This document shows positions 6,166 to 14,809 of a stretch of DNA of 30,009 nucleotides, one piece after another. Numbering within the stretch: position 1 is the stretch's first letter; every line of letters begins with the position of its first letter. Below the pieces are notes generated by a model. It saw nothing but the letters and a program-made list of their open reading frames with translations. It ran no database searches and was not told the DNA's origin. The DNA comes from a virus. The stretch covers positions 1 to 30,009 of the IMG/VR virus record IMGVR_UViG_3300036760_000028. The stretch is one strand, 5' to 3'. The translations under genes and the position numbers were made by a program.

Positions 6166-6687
6166 CTATGTCCCCACACAAATCCAGTCGACAGTATCAT
6201 CGGAATCGCCGGACGCAACTAATGTGGTATCAGTAGTTGTGGTTGGTTTCCAGGCGTAGATATCAAGCCGTCCTGCAACGGCTGCCGTGGCAATCGTAAA
6301 AGCGGTCGGATCAACGCCCGGGGCAGTAGATCGTTTATCGGTGACGGAACACGCAACGATGGCCGTCAGTCCGGTGGTCGCCGAGCTTGGATTCGTGCCG
6401 TCCAATGTTACTGTGCCGCGTGCAACCATGTACCCGGAGGCAACACCAACGGCATAATTAGTGGTTGCCGGCAGTCCGGCAATGGATGAGGTTTTATCCG
6501 TGCCCGCAATCTTCAAGGCACCGCCGGACTTGACATCAAGGATTCCGCCAGAGACTACATCCAATTCACCGCCTACAATCCAACTGGCGCCGCCCTGCTC
6601 CATGTAATTGCTGACATTCGCCACGCCGATGGCGGCCAGCGGTGTCAAAAGTGCAAACAACAGAAAATAAAATATCTGTCTTTTCAT
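6166..6687 (-). CDS. Putative virion protein with N-terminal hydrophobic signal-like segment
   Basis: The product has 173 residues. Residues 1-25 (MKRQIFYFLLFALLTPLAAI then G-V-A) form a basic then hydrophobic segment like a Sec signal peptide, unusual in the capsid gene cluster. Residues about 38-60 are short repeats of the form GGELDV/SGGILDV/SGGALKI, beta-solenoid-like. The remainder resembles small phage surface proteins that carry T-V-T-L-D-G-T and a W-K-P-T-T-T-T-D segment near the C-terminus. ATG 6687 has GGAGA 7 nt upstream. It may be a head fibre or decoration protein; the signal peptide might instead mean it acts in the cell envelope. Confidence 0.55.
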   Translation of the reverse strand: MKRQIFYFLLFALLTPLAAIGVANVSNYMEQGGASWIVGGELDVVSGGILDVKSGGALKIAGTDKTSSIAGLPATTNYAVGVASGYMVARGTVTLDGTNPSSATTGLTAIVACSVTDKRSTAPGVDPTAFTIATAAVAGRLDIYAWKPTTTTDTTLVASGDSDDTVDWICVGT

Positions 6688-6703
6688 TTTGAAATCTCCA
6701 AAG

Positions 6704-6728
6704 AAAAAGGGCCGTGTTACCGGCCCTT
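6704..6728 (-). terminator. Intrinsic terminator after the 7193-6759 gene
   Basis: On minus, AAGGGCCG, a 6-nt loop and CGGCCCTT form an 8-bp stem, followed by a T run (6708-6704). It lies in the gap between two putative virion genes. It should stop unmodified polymerase inside the late operon. Confidence 0.8.
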
Positions 6729-6758
6729 GTTATTGATTACCCGAACTGTGGATTACGA

Positions 6759-7193
6759 TCAGGCAGTTCCCTCGGCGGGAGATGCAAAGGCCTCACCAAT
6801 GATGGTGCCGCTTATGGTGTTATCCACCGGCATGGTGCGGGGTCCATACAGGATCGCCCACATGGACTCCACCGTAGATGTACCCGCAGGCAACGCCAGG
6901 AGTTTCACATACCGCTTTGCAGGCCGGTATATGTCAATCCAGCAATCCTCATCCGAGGTGCCGGAAGCGACAGATGATCCGAGAAGATCCGAATAATCAT
7001 CCGCATTACCGTCATCCGATGATTGCTGCGCCTTGATGGTGGTATTGGCCGCTGGTGTGCCAAACGAGGTAAAGAGCAAAACGCCCTCATAACCCTGAGT
7101 GTCTACGGCATCCGATGTAATCGTGCTGGTGCCGGAAGCACTGTGATCTTTAATCTTGATCAGTTTTACTTCTGAAGAAAGGTTCATTTTCAT
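6759..7193 (-). CDS. Putative head decoration / virion protein
   Basis: The product has 144 residues, starting at an ATG with GGAGG 5 nt upstream. It opens MKMNLSSEVKLIKIKDHSAS, continues with alternating beta strands (Q-G-Y-E-G-V-L-L-F-T-S-F-G) and a D-D-G-N-A-D-D-Y-S-D-L-L-G acidic stretch, and ends in a YGPRTMPVDN segment. I recall similar proteins immediately after the major capsid gene in marine and soil siphoviruses, annotated as hypothetical or structural. The strong ribosome site and position fit an abundant virion protein. No function can be proved from sequence. Confidence 0.6.
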   Translation of the reverse strand: MKMNLSSEVKLIKIKDHSASGTSTITSDAVDTQGYEGVLLFTSFGTPAANTTIKAQQSSDDGNADDYSDLLGSSVASGTSDEDCWIDIYRPAKRYVKLLALPAGTSTVESMWAILYGPRTMPVDNTISGTIIGEAFASPAEGTA

Positions 7194-7217
7194 TAATCCT
7201 CCGATAATTTGATTGCA

Positions 7218-8453
7218 CTAACCAAGTTTGACTCTCGCGAACGCTTCACTAAGGCATGGCATCCCATCCGTTTCAAGCCTGCCTATAAAGCCCGTCTGGT
7301 TAGTTTCCGCGTACAACTCCGAAAGGCGTTGCATCGTCATCATCATGCTGTCCGCGATCCAGTACCAGCTCCAGTCAGCGTACATGCCTACATAGAGACC
7401 GCTGGTAAAGGTATTCGGCGCATACTCAGACACCATAAGCGGCGAACCCAGGATCATGTCAGGCTCACCCTCACGCACGGACGGACGCCAGAGGTACTGC
7501 CCCATGCCGTCCACGAGTTTACTGATCTGCGCCATCGCATCCCGGTGGAAAAGCCACTTGGCACGCGGCCAGTAACCGGCCTTGAGTTTATACTTTGCGC
7601 TGATCAGGCCATCAAACTTAATGGAGGTGCTGGAATTGCCGCTGGATACATCTTGTGAGGTCGGCACACCGTCATTACTCGCCGTAAAGACACCGAGCGG
7701 TTGCCCGGCGCCGGTGCCAGTCAAAAATGCCTTTTCCTCGGTCACGGCAAACTTGTAACCAAGGCGCTGCACAACGAGGGAGTCAACCGGCAATACGGAT
7801 TTACGCATCAGGGTATTGGATACCTTGATCCGTTTGGCGAGCGGTCGCGGATGTAACTGCCGCTTACCAAAGGCCATCGTGGAATCTTCTGATCCGGTAG
7901 CCAGTTCAGAGGTCCAGTCCGCATCAGCAGGATCGGCATCGAGTGACGGAGCACCGAGCGCATCCGCATTGGCGACAGGATACACCGTTGCGTTCTGGCG
8001 CACCCATGTCTGATTGTCGATGTTCTTGATGAGCGCCTGAATAAATTGCTCCGGCGTTACCAAATAACCGCCTGACGTATCCACGTCCGCCTGTAATGCG
8101 CGGAACTCAGGATTACCTGCCCCACCCAAGAGGAAGGATCGGAAGCCATGCATTTCTTTCTGCTTCCTGACCTCAATGGCTTTGGCTGGATCAGTGTCGC
8201 CAGCACCGCCTGCGGCCTTCCGGCGTGCTTCTTCGCCATCGGCTGTCTGTACGGCCATCTCGCGGTCGAGCTTTTCCTGCCGTTCTTCCATTTCGATTTT
8301 GGCGCGCAAATCTTCTGATTTGTTGTACATCTCCGTGTGTTTGGCGCTTTCCTCAGTCGTCAGATCACGCTTTTCCTCTTTCGCCTTGTCGAGCAGCGCC
8401 CGCATTTCGGCGATTGTACTACCGCGCTTCTCGCGCAATGCTTTGAGAGACAT
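7218..8453 (-). CDS. Major capsid protein, HK97 fold
   Basis: The product has 411 residues from ATG 8453, which has TTGGAGG 6 nt upstream; a longer frame to 8510 runs through a terminator and is not the start. Residues 1 to about 105 form a charged coiled-coil (LREKRGSTIAEMRALLDKAK and following) that acts as an internal scaffold (delta domain) removed by the protease. The rest is the HK97 fold: DTSGGYLVTPEQF near 115, a hydrophobic spine helix and E-loop region, and LNTL/RKS-type strands near 205. The order portal, protease, capsid is as in HK97. The terminator just upstream is read through or bypassed. Confidence 0.95.
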   Translation of the reverse strand: MSLKALREKRGSTIAEMRALLDKAKEEKRDLTTEESAKHTEMYNKSEDLRAKIEMEERQEKLDREMAVQTADGEEARRKAAGGAGDTDPAKAIEVRKQKEMHGFRSFLLGGAGNPEFRALQADVDTSGGYLVTPEQFIQALIKNIDNQTWVRQNATVYPVANADALGAPSLDADPADADWTSELATGSEDSTMAFGKRQLHPRPLAKRIKVSNTLMRKSVLPVDSLVVQRLGYKFAVTEEKAFLTGTGAGQPLGVFTASNDGVPTSQDVSSGNSSTSIKFDGLISAKYKLKAGYWPRAKWLFHRDAMAQISKLVDGMGQYLWRPSVREGEPDMILGSPLMVSEYAPNTFTSGLYVGMYADWSWYWIADSMMMTMQRLSELYAETNQTGFIGRLETDGMPCLSEAFARVKLG

Positions 8454-8479
8454 ATAAACCTCCAATGTGAATGGACAAT

Positions 8480-8501
8480 AAAAAACCCGCCGGAGCGGGT
8501 T
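8480..8501 (-). terminator. Intrinsic terminator upstream of the capsid gene
   Basis: On minus, AACCCGC, a CCGG-type 4-nt loop and GCGGGTT form a 7-bp stem followed by six T. It lies between the protease and capsid genes, 27 nt before the capsid ATG. Its core is identical to the terminator at 1149-1171. A gene-start-proximal terminator implies controlled readthrough or an unseen capsid promoter. Confidence 0.85.
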
Positions 8502-8530
8502 CGGGTACAACGATTAAAAGTGAAAACTAT

Positions 8531-9121
8531 TTATTCAATAAATTGCATCTCACGGAGCGCAAGATTCAGGCGCCAGGGTTCAGACTTCTTCAATGACTCC
8601 ATAAAATCCCGAAACTCGCGCACAGCGACATCTGTAGTCGGGTACGCGGGGAATGTTACTGGTGAGATATCAAAAAGCTCTACATCAATCAGGGTGCGCA
8701 CGGCTTCATCTTTCGTGTTGTCAAACTTCCACTCGTCTTTTAACGTGCGGAACCCGAATGACATCTGTGTGACATCCCCGCGTCGTATGGCCTCGATGAC
8801 ATGGCGCGCCGTGGATGTGTTCGGTGGATCAATCTCTGTATACAGGCCGCGATTATCTTCTTTAAGTCTCAATGTTTTTGACAATGTGCGGCCCAGGATG
8901 ATATTCGGATCGTGATTAAAGAGAGCGCGCACATCACCACCGACGGATTTTGAAAATGCGCCGGGCGCGATCTTCTCCCGCCAGCCTCCGAAATCTTCAG
9001 ACAAAACATCGAATACGGCGGCATGACCTGTGATTTTCGGTTGTTCTTTATCGGCGCGAGACTCTTCCGGCTCGATGAGCTGAATATCAAGCGCGATGTA
9101 TCGGCGTTCCAGTGGATTCAT
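8531..9121 (-). CDS. Prohead protease (HK97 family, peptidase U35)
   Basis: The product has 196 residues from ATG 9121 (GAGG about 9 nt upstream); earlier ATGs at 9130 and 9151 are possible. The sequence shows I-T-G-H-A-A-V-F-D near residue 30, F-N-H-D at 68-71 (H70), and Q-M-S-F-G-F at 119-124 (S121), which fit the His/Ser catalytic pair of the U35 family. It degrades the capsid delta domain inside proheads so that DNA can enter. It overlaps the portal gene's end by 35 bp and is followed by the capsid gene. Confidence 0.92.
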   Translation of the reverse strand: MNPLERRYIALDIQLIEPEESRADKEQPKITGHAAVFDVLSEDFGGWREKIAPGAFSKSVGGDVRALFNHDPNIILGRTLSKTLRLKEDNRGLYTEIDPPNTSTARHVIEAIRRGDVTQMSFGFRTLKDEWKFDNTKDEAVRTLIDVELFDISPVTFPAYPTTDVAVREFRDFMESLKKSEPWRLNLALREMQFIE

Positions 9122-10400
9122 GTTCTGCATCCTCGTAATGATCTTTACCATTGCCGCGTTGTTGCACGGGATTATTTTTCAACAAGACTTTATCTACTAA
9201 ATCAACCGGCACCATGTTCAGCGGTACATACTTGCGGTCTCCATCAGTGGATGGATTCATGTCCTCAAGTCTCAAGATGTCGTTTGCACTCAAGGCGCCC
9301 ATGTTGAACATGGCCTGATAGAGTGTAGTTCTAGCCGCCGCATCACCGCGCAGCAAACCCTTCAGTTCAAAGCCGATAAAGTATTGCTGCCGGTCTGTTT
9401 CCGATAATAAAGAAAGGTTCATGCGCTGTTCCCAGCGCACCACCCAGGGCATGATCGTGTGGATGATAAAGGCCAGCATAAATTGTTCGATGCCGGTCCC
9501 CCAGCTCGTCGCCTTTTCTGTGCGTTGCAAAAGTATCAGTGGCACACGGAAGATGCCTGCCACCTGCTCCACGTTCATTCGCATGTCTTCGATATACTGC
9601 GCATCCTCGTTACTGATGCCTATGGAGACCCACTCCATACCGGCGTCGAAGATGGCAAGCTGATGCTGGTTCTCCAATCCCTTATGCCGTGCATCCCAGG
9701 AGGCACGCAATGCCTTGATGGCCGCATCATCCAACGCCGCCGGGACCCGGATCCCGCCTTTAGGCGCAGCGTTGTTGCTGAAAAACCGGCTGCCGTATTC
9801 CCGTGCGGCGAGACCGTGGCCTATGGTTTCCCGATGTGCCGTAATAGGGGACAGCCCCTCGATGCCGTTACAACTCAGGCCCGGCAGACGCATGATCTCA
9901 TTGGCGAGCAAAATCACATTCCCGCCTTTCTCCGGCGTGTACCTGATGGCCACACTGCCGTCCGGCGCTTCAAACGGCATCACCCGATCCGGATGCAGCG
10001 GGATAATCTGATCGACCCGGCCATTGTTGAGAGTGGTGATCTGCGCATACGCATTACCGCGCAGGGCGCAGTGCCCGGTCTGCAGCTCGCGCCATTCATA
10101 ACTCGTGTGTTTCAGGTTTGGTGCATTATGCAGTTTGTCATAGAGCGGATGGTCGGTGGCACGCTCTTTCCCACCGTCCGCAAGTCTACGGTATACATGC
10201 AGTGGTAACTGCGCCATGGTTTCAGCGAGGACGCGCACACAGGCAAATACGGCATCATGTGTGATCGCCGTGTCTGCGGTGACGGACACCCCGGCGGCTG
10301 AAACATTGCCGCCGCCAAACCAGGCCGCGAGCACCGGATCACGCGGATGTTTCAACCCGGTTTTGGTCGCCCGCGCTTCAATTTTTTCTAGTATACCCAT
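9087..10400 (-). CDS. Portal protein (HK97/lambda gpB-like family)
   Basis: The product has 437 residues from ATG 10400, where the stop of the preceding small gene overlaps (TAATG). Family features: V-F-A-C-V-R-V-L-A-E-T-M-A-Q-L-P-L-H-V-Y-R-R near residues 55-75, E-W-R-E-L-Q-T-G-H near 110, and the helix NEDAQYIEDMRMNVEQVAGIF around 265-285. A dodecameric portal forms the DNA entry channel at one capsid vertex and binds terminase. It lies between terminase and protease, the normal place. The upstream in-frame region to 10493 is not part of the gene. Confidence 0.95.
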   Translation of the reverse strand: MGILEKIEARATKTGLKHPRDPVLAAWFGGGNVSAAGVSVTADTAITHDAVFACVRVLAETMAQLPLHVYRRLADGGKERATDHPLYDKLHNAPNLKHTSYEWRELQTGHCALRGNAYAQITTLNNGRVDQIIPLHPDRVMPFEAPDGSVAIRYTPEKGGNVILLANEIMRLPGLSCNGIEGLSPITAHRETIGHGLAAREYGSRFFSNNAAPKGGIRVPAALDDAAIKALRASWDARHKGLENQHQLAIFDAGMEWVSIGISNEDAQYIEDMRMNVEQVAGIFRVPLILLQRTEKATSWGTGIEQFMLAFIIHTIMPWVVRWEQRMNLSLLSETDRQQYFIGFELKGLLRGDAAARTTLYQAMFNMGALSANDILRLEDMNPSTDGDRKYVPLNMVPVDLVDKVLLKNNPVQQRGNGKDHYEDAEHESTGTPIHRA

Positions 10401-10636
10401 TAGGATAAGATCGCCTTCCAAATAAGAATTAGACCCGGCGCCACTAGAGCTGCAGGCGGGTAGATGTAATAACACCCGGCGCTCAGGAAACATAATCCGA
10501 TCAGTCCGGACCAGTCCCGTGCGCTCGGTTCAGATAATATCTTGCCGGTCGCAACAAAAATCTTTTTCATAAACGGAATAAGAACCGGAGGACGCCGCAC
10601 CTTCTTTTTCATGCGCCTGCGTCTCTTGCCAAACAT
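10400..10636 (-). CDS. Small basic membrane protein between terminase and portal
   Basis: The product has 78 residues from ATG 10636, overlapping the terminase stop (TGATG); GTG 10639 is also possible. It starts with a highly basic stretch (KRRRRMKKKVRRP) and contains a hydrophobic segment near residues 48-70 (WSGLIGLCFLSAGCYYIYPP then AALVAPGLILIW) that reads as one hairpin or one to two membrane helices. Its role is unknown. A holin-like or DNA-packaging accessory role is possible but nothing in the sequence confirms it. Its stop overlaps the portal start. Confidence 0.6.
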   Translation of the reverse strand: MFGKRRRRMKKKVRRPPVLIPFMKKIFVATGKILSEPSARDWSGLIGLCFLSAGCYYIYPPAALVAPGLILIWKAILS

Positions 10637-12450
10637 CACGCCAGCCCGCCGCGTTTTATGATGAGTGCATTCAAATCAATCTGCTTAACCATATCAATAT
10701 ATTTTGCCGCCCGGTTCGCCATGACGAGGGAGATCATGCCGTCGATCCTGCCTGTGGATTTCTGCTTGGCAAACTTACGACCGCCGGCAGGATCGGTCTG
10801 TAATACAGCGTTGGCCGCGCACATGGTCGTCACCGGGTTGTGTTGGATGGTGATGGTTTCATTGAGGATGGATTCTTCCAGATCATCCACTGCCGGACCC
10901 ATGTCCTTGAACCCCTGGCCATGCGGCAACATGGCGATCCCGCGTGCTGTCCCTTCGCAGGGCGAGATGATTTCCTTCCCGGCCTTGTCAATTTCCATTT
11001 TAGCGAGATAACACTCAACGCCACATTCGTCCAGTTCGCGGATGAGATCGTTAATACGCCAGCGGTCAAAGGCTAGAATTTTTATCTGATAGTCCTCGCT
11101 CAGCCACTTAATCTGTTGCGCGACCCATGCGTAGTCGATGGATTTACCGTCAACGGCGGTAAGATAACCCTCCCGGGCCCACTGACTGTAAGGTGAGCGG
11201 TCCCGGTTCTCGCGTTCCGGCAAGGTGTCCTTCGGAGTCCAGTACCAGGAGAATGCTTTTTTCGATCCATCCGGCAACGGGAAGGCCAGCGTCAAGGCGG
11301 TAAGGTCCGTCTTGCCGGACAAATCGATGCCGGCTGAACATGGCAACGGATCTGCCGGCAGGTCCATTTCCTTAACGCACGCCATCCAGCGGTCCCGCGA
11401 GATCCAGGGGTTCGCAGCGTCCACCCATTCGCAGAAATTCAACCGTCTGACCAGGGATTCTTTGGATGGCATTCCCTTAGCCTCACGCACTTGTTCGCGC
11501 AGATATTTATATCCTGGCGTGGCGGGCAGAGATGGATTAACCTTAATCCAGCATTTTTCATCCTTGAATGGATCGTCCTTTTCATCCAAGGAACACACAA
11601 AAGAAAAAAAACTATCGTCTTGTTTTTGGCGCGCTGCTATCGCACAGGCATAGTCATGATACTGCCCGCACGGTGATCGCTTGTCATGTCCTGAATTAGT
11701 AATCATCAGGATCAACGCTTGGCGACGTTGTTTGGTCCCGGCCCGCATAAACTCCACCATAGCGTTTGTCGGATGCTCATGAATTTCATCCAACAGTCCG
11801 CAGTGCGGGCGCGGGCCAGATTGACCGATGCCCCGATCTTCGGAACTGATGGGGCGGAAAAATGAGCTGGTCTTGTGATAGGCAAGATTCCACTCCTTGC
11901 CCTTGCTGCCGCTCATCTTGAGATGTTTTCTCAATGACGGGGACTGTTCCACCATGGAGATCGCGTCTCGAAACATGACCATAGCCTGGTCACGTTTTAC
12001 AGCCGCCGCGTATACTTCTGCGCGTGGTTCTTTATCAGCGGTGAGCATATAAAGACCAATTCCCGCCAATAGCGGACTTTTGCCAGAACCTTTCCCGGCT
12101 TCGATATAGGCAACACGGAAACGTCTATAATCATCTATGGCGGTCTTCCAACCAAAAAGAGAGCCGACTATAAAACGTTCCCACGGAAGCAGAATGAAAG
12201 GCCTGCCTTCAAATTCACCGCCACCAAGACATAATATTTTTTCGTAGTATCGGATTGCGCGCTTGGCCCCAATCAAATCCCACTTAAAACCGTACTTTTC
12301 CTGATGCTCAAAATCATCGATATGCCGCCCGCAGGCATTTTTGACATGCGGCCCCGCGATAATTTTCCCCGCTCTGACCTTGAGCGCGTAGCTGAGTACC
12401 GGATCATTTCTAACTTTAGTTAAAAAATGATTCTTCTTCTTGCGTGCCAC
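10636..12450 (-). CDS. terL: Terminase large subunit (packaging ATPase/nuclease)
   Basis: The product has 604 residues. Walker A EAGKGSGKS lies at 117-125 and Walker B CGLLDE at 217-222, with E222 the catalytic glutamate. A C-terminal RNase H-fold nuclease domain is suggested by S-A-G-I-D-L-S-G-K-T-D-L-T near 365-380 and I-L-A-F-D-R-W-R near 445. The protein packages DNA through the portal and cuts it at the ends; the length is usual for this Terminase_1 type. It overlaps the small subunit gene by 35 bp. Confidence 0.95.
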   Translation of the reverse strand: MARKKKNHFLTKVRNDPVLSYALKVRAGKIIAGPHVKNACGRHIDDFEHQEKYGFKWDLIGAKRAIRYYEKILCLGGGEFEGRPFILLPWERFIVGSLFGWKTAIDDYRRFRVAYIEAGKGSGKSPLLAGIGLYMLTADKEPRAEVYAAAVKRDQAMVMFRDAISMVEQSPSLRKHLKMSGSKGKEWNLAYHKTSSFFRPISSEDRGIGQSGPRPHCGLLDEIHEHPTNAMVEFMRAGTKQRRQALILMITNSGHDKRSPCGQYHDYACAIAARQKQDDSFFSFVCSLDEKDDPFKDEKCWIKVNPSLPATPGYKYLREQVREAKGMPSKESLVRRLNFCEWVDAANPWISRDRWMACVKEMDLPADPLPCSAGIDLSGKTDLTALTLAFPLPDGSKKAFSWYWTPKDTLPERENRDRSPYSQWAREGYLTAVDGKSIDYAWVAQQIKWLSEDYQIKILAFDRWRINDLIRELDECGVECYLAKMEIDKAGKEIISPCEGTARGIAMLPHGQGFKDMGPAVDDLEESILNETITIQHNPVTTMCAANAVLQTDPAGGRKFAKQKSTGRIDGMISLVMANRAAKYIDMVKQIDLNALIIKRGGLA

Positions 12451-12868
12451 CGTCTGACTCCAGTTTTATTCTAGGTCTGGATGCTGGTGTAAAGCCCATT
12501 TCCGAGGCTGCTTTAATCATGATCAACGCCTGCTGATTCATGATTTTAATAAACGGATTTATGGTGATGCGTTTTGTTTCCTTGTTGGCATGAACTAATC
12601 CATGCTGACTCACCTTCATGGCCGCTTCACGATGGGTGTCTTCCGCGCATATCCAGATTGCCAGCACTGAATTATCGATCTTTTTCAATAACCCCCTGGG
12701 CGCGTACTTGATGACGTAATTCCATCCCTCTTTCTGAGCTGGCGACATCCACATCGGCGCAGCTTTCAGATTCCCTGTCGGTATCGGCTCATTGTCAGGA
12801 AGTGGTCTATGACCGGGGTTTCCCTCGATAACTTTTAGGATGGTTGGTTTTATCTTTCTACCCCTCAT
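12416..12868 (-). CDS. terS: Terminase small subunit (P27 family)
   Basis: The product has 150 residues. The opening R-G-R-K-I-K-P-T with ILKVIEGNPGHRPLPDNEP, followed by a W-x-x-V-I-K segment, is the P27-type phage terminase small subunit signature. It binds phage DNA and directs the large subunit to the packaging site. ATG 12868 overlaps the stop of the methyltransferase gene (ATGA), so these genes are coupled. Confidence 0.9.
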   Translation of the reverse strand: MRGRKIKPTILKVIEGNPGHRPLPDNEPIPTGNLKAAPMWMSPAQKEGWNYVIKYAPRGLLKKIDNSVLAIWICAEDTHREAAMKVSQHGLVHANKETKRITINPFIKIMNQQALIMIKAASEMGFTPASRPRIKLESDGGTQEEESFFN

Positions 12869-14112
12869 AACTCCATTGCCTTCTTTCCGGTGTAGTTTTC
12901 ATATCGCTGAATTGTTATATCACAACAGTCTGGATCGATGTCCATGGCGTAACAGATGCGGCCCTCATCCTCACAGGCGATAATGGTGGTGCCACTGCCG
13001 ATGAATGGATCGTACACCGCGTCGCCGCGCTTGGAGTTATTCAGGATGGGACGGCGCATACATTCAACGGGTTTTTGGCTGCTGAGTTCAGTTTTGCCAT
13101 CATCAACACTGCCTTGTGTGCGATGCATGTTTTCAATTTCCCATACCGTAGATTGCTTTCTCCCACCATACCATTTCCCATGATTCTTTCTCACCGCATA
13201 CCAACATGGTTCGTGCCGCCAATGGTAATGGCCACGGCCAATTACCAGCGAGTTCTTCACCCAGATAATTTGGCAACGGATGATAAACCCGGCAACTTCA
13301 AGTGATCGCTGAACTTCACTGGCATGCCGACCGGCATGCCAAATGTAAGCAACGCCGCCCGGAAATAAATTGTATGCCTCGGACCAATCAATCCGATCAT
13401 CATTGGTGATTTTCTTTTCTGCGCGCTTTTGGTGCTGTTTATTTATGCCTGAATCAAGTCGGTGTTTTGCATCATATCCCACACCATACGGCGGGTCCGT
13501 TACCATCAGATGGGGATTTGCACCATTCAGCAGTCGGGTGACATCCTCCGCTTTAGTACTGTCGCCGCATAACAGCCGGTGCTTGCCCAAAGTCCAAAGT
13601 TGTCCGGGCTGGCAGCGTTTCACAACTTTATCGGGCAAGTTATCCTCGCCCTCATGCCCCACGTTCCCCAACATATCCCGCAGTTCAAAGTCTCGAAAGC
13701 CGGTGATCTCGAATAGATCACTATCAAACTTGACGAGTTCACTGAGTTCTGTTTTCAGGATATCCATATCCCATGTGCTCCGTTCCGCGAGCTTGTTATC
13801 GGCAATGATATAGGCGCTTTTCTGTTTGGCTGTAAGCCCCGCCTTGATCAGCACCGGAACCTTGTCATCCCCCCTGGCCTTCGCCGCCTCCCACGCCCCA
13901 TGCCCAGCCAAAATCACGCCATTTTCATCCGTGAGTATGGGGCGGGTCCATCCGAACTCGTTCAGACTGCCAACGAGGAGCGCGATCTGTTCGTCGCTGT
14001 GTTTTCTAGGGTTATTCGGATAGGGTTTTAGATTGTTGATGTCTAAAAATATCACTTTGGTTTCACCGTCCATGGCCTTATAGATTTGTTGCAATTTATG
14101 ATTATTTTTCAT
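12865..14112 (-). CDS. ParB-like / DNA methyltransferase fusion
   Basis: The product has 415 residues. Residues about 25-110 are a ParB-type nuclease/CTPase-like domain (NPRKHSDEQIALLVGSLNEF, then ILAGHGAWEAAK). Residues about 165-410 are an N4/N6-type DNA methyltransferase: DPPYG at 206-210 (motif IV) and DPFIGSGTTIIACE near 370 (motif I), with motif IV first, as in beta-class enzymes. Phage fusions of this type are thought to methylate phage DNA to evade restriction. It sits between an HNH gene and terminase. ATG 14112 has no obvious Shine-Dalgarno; ATG 14073 is an alternative start. Confidence 0.9.
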   Translation of the reverse strand: MKNNHKLQQIYKAMDGETKVIFLDINNLKPYPNNPRKHSDEQIALLVGSLNEFGWTRPILTDENGVILAGHGAWEAAKARGDDKVPVLIKAGLTAKQKSAYIIADNKLAERSTWDMDILKTELSELVKFDSDLFEITGFRDFELRDMLGNVGHEGEDNLPDKVVKRCQPGQLWTLGKHRLLCGDSTKAEDVTRLLNGANPHLMVTDPPYGVGYDAKHRLDSGINKQHQKRAEKKITNDDRIDWSEAYNLFPGGVAYIWHAGRHASEVQRSLEVAGFIIRCQIIWVKNSLVIGRGHYHWRHEPCWYAVRKNHGKWYGGRKQSTVWEIENMHRTQGSVDDGKTELSSQKPVECMRRPILNNSKRGDAVYDPFIGSGTTIIACEDEGRICYAMDIDPDCCDITIQRYENYTGKKAMEL

Positions 14113-14193
14113 AATTTTGCAAAGATAGCCAATTTTGCGATTTTGTATATGCGACTTGGCAGACGGTCGTCAGCGCAAGCGTTCCTAGAGATT

Positions 14194-14574
14194 TCATGCC
14201 CCCTTCCCCTGGCTATTCCAATGATGTTTACTGTCAGTTGGGCTGCCTGTGCCATCATGTCCTGTTTTATTAACCTTGATGGTAGGGTTATTCTCTCTCG
14301 CCGTCTTTCTCGAATGACACTCATGCGTGAGTCCTTGCAGGTTGTCTATGTGGTTGTCCAGGTTGTTGCCGTTCTTATGATCCACATCAGTGGATGGCTG
14401 GCCGCATCCACATGCACACAGTGGTTGCTTGGCAAGGATGTAGTTGCGCAATCTCAACCATGACTGCCTGTCATATGGTCTGCCGTCGGGATAACGTCGC
14501 TTACGCTGCGCTTCTTCAACATGCCGCTTGTTAAGGTGCAGAGTCGGGCGGTGCATCTTTGGTGTTTGCGGCAT
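14194..14574 (-). CDS. HNH endonuclease (packaging-associated type)
   Basis: The product has 126 residues. C-x-C-x-C at 53-57 begins the metal-binding part, DVDHKNGN at 63-70 carries the central DH, and N-L-Q-G-L-T-H-E-C-H follows, the usual zinc-ribbon HNH arrangement. Phage HNH proteins beside terminase assist packaging cleavage; here the methyltransferase gene lies between. The N-terminus is basic. The start may be ATG 14556 instead of 14574, and both overlap the preceding gene. Confidence 0.88.
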   Translation of the reverse strand: MPQTPKMHRPTLHLNKRHVEEAQRKRRYPDGRPYDRQSWLRLRNYILAKQPLCACGCGQPSTDVDHKNGNNLDNHIDNLQGLTHECHSRKTARENNPTIKVNKTGHDGTGSPTDSKHHWNSQGKGA

Positions 14575-14806
14575 TTTTATTATTCTTTAACGCAATGAGT
14601 TCTTCGTGCGTTTGTGGCGTTGGTATTACTGTAAATATATTGTTATCACGTTTGTATGTTTGCACTTCAATATCACCACAAACGTGCTGATTACCGCACC
14701 ATGTGCAATGAAATGAAGCCCCGATAAATACCATGTCATCATCATTTAAGTCAGCATCACATTGCTGACCCGGACAATCAAACTCTTGCCAGACTTCAAT
14801 ACTCAT
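14531..14806 (-). CDS. Small cysteine-rich hypothetical protein
   Basis: The product has 91 residues, opening MSIEVWQEFDCPGQQCDADL, followed by H-C-T-W-C-G and a third cysteine (VCGD). The pairs C-x4-C, C-x2-C and C resemble a small zinc-binding module. No function is known. ATG 14806 follows AGGAA and starts just after the previous gene's stop. It overlaps the HNH gene by 44 bp. Confidence 0.6.
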   Translation of the reverse strand: MSIEVWQEFDCPGQQCDADLNDDDMVFIGASFHCTWCGNQHVCGDIEVQTYKRDNNIFTVIPTPQTHEELIALKNNKNAANTKDAPPDSAP

Positions 14807-14809
14807 TGC

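Noticed and set aside
8454-8510. N-terminal extension of the major capsid protein
   Set aside because: It would translate through the terminator hairpin; the ATG at 8453 has a strong GGAGG.
9459-10208. 249-residue plus-strand frame opposite the portal gene
   Set aside because: Mirror of a firmly identified portal gene; composition is arginine/histidine-rich noise with no ribosome site.
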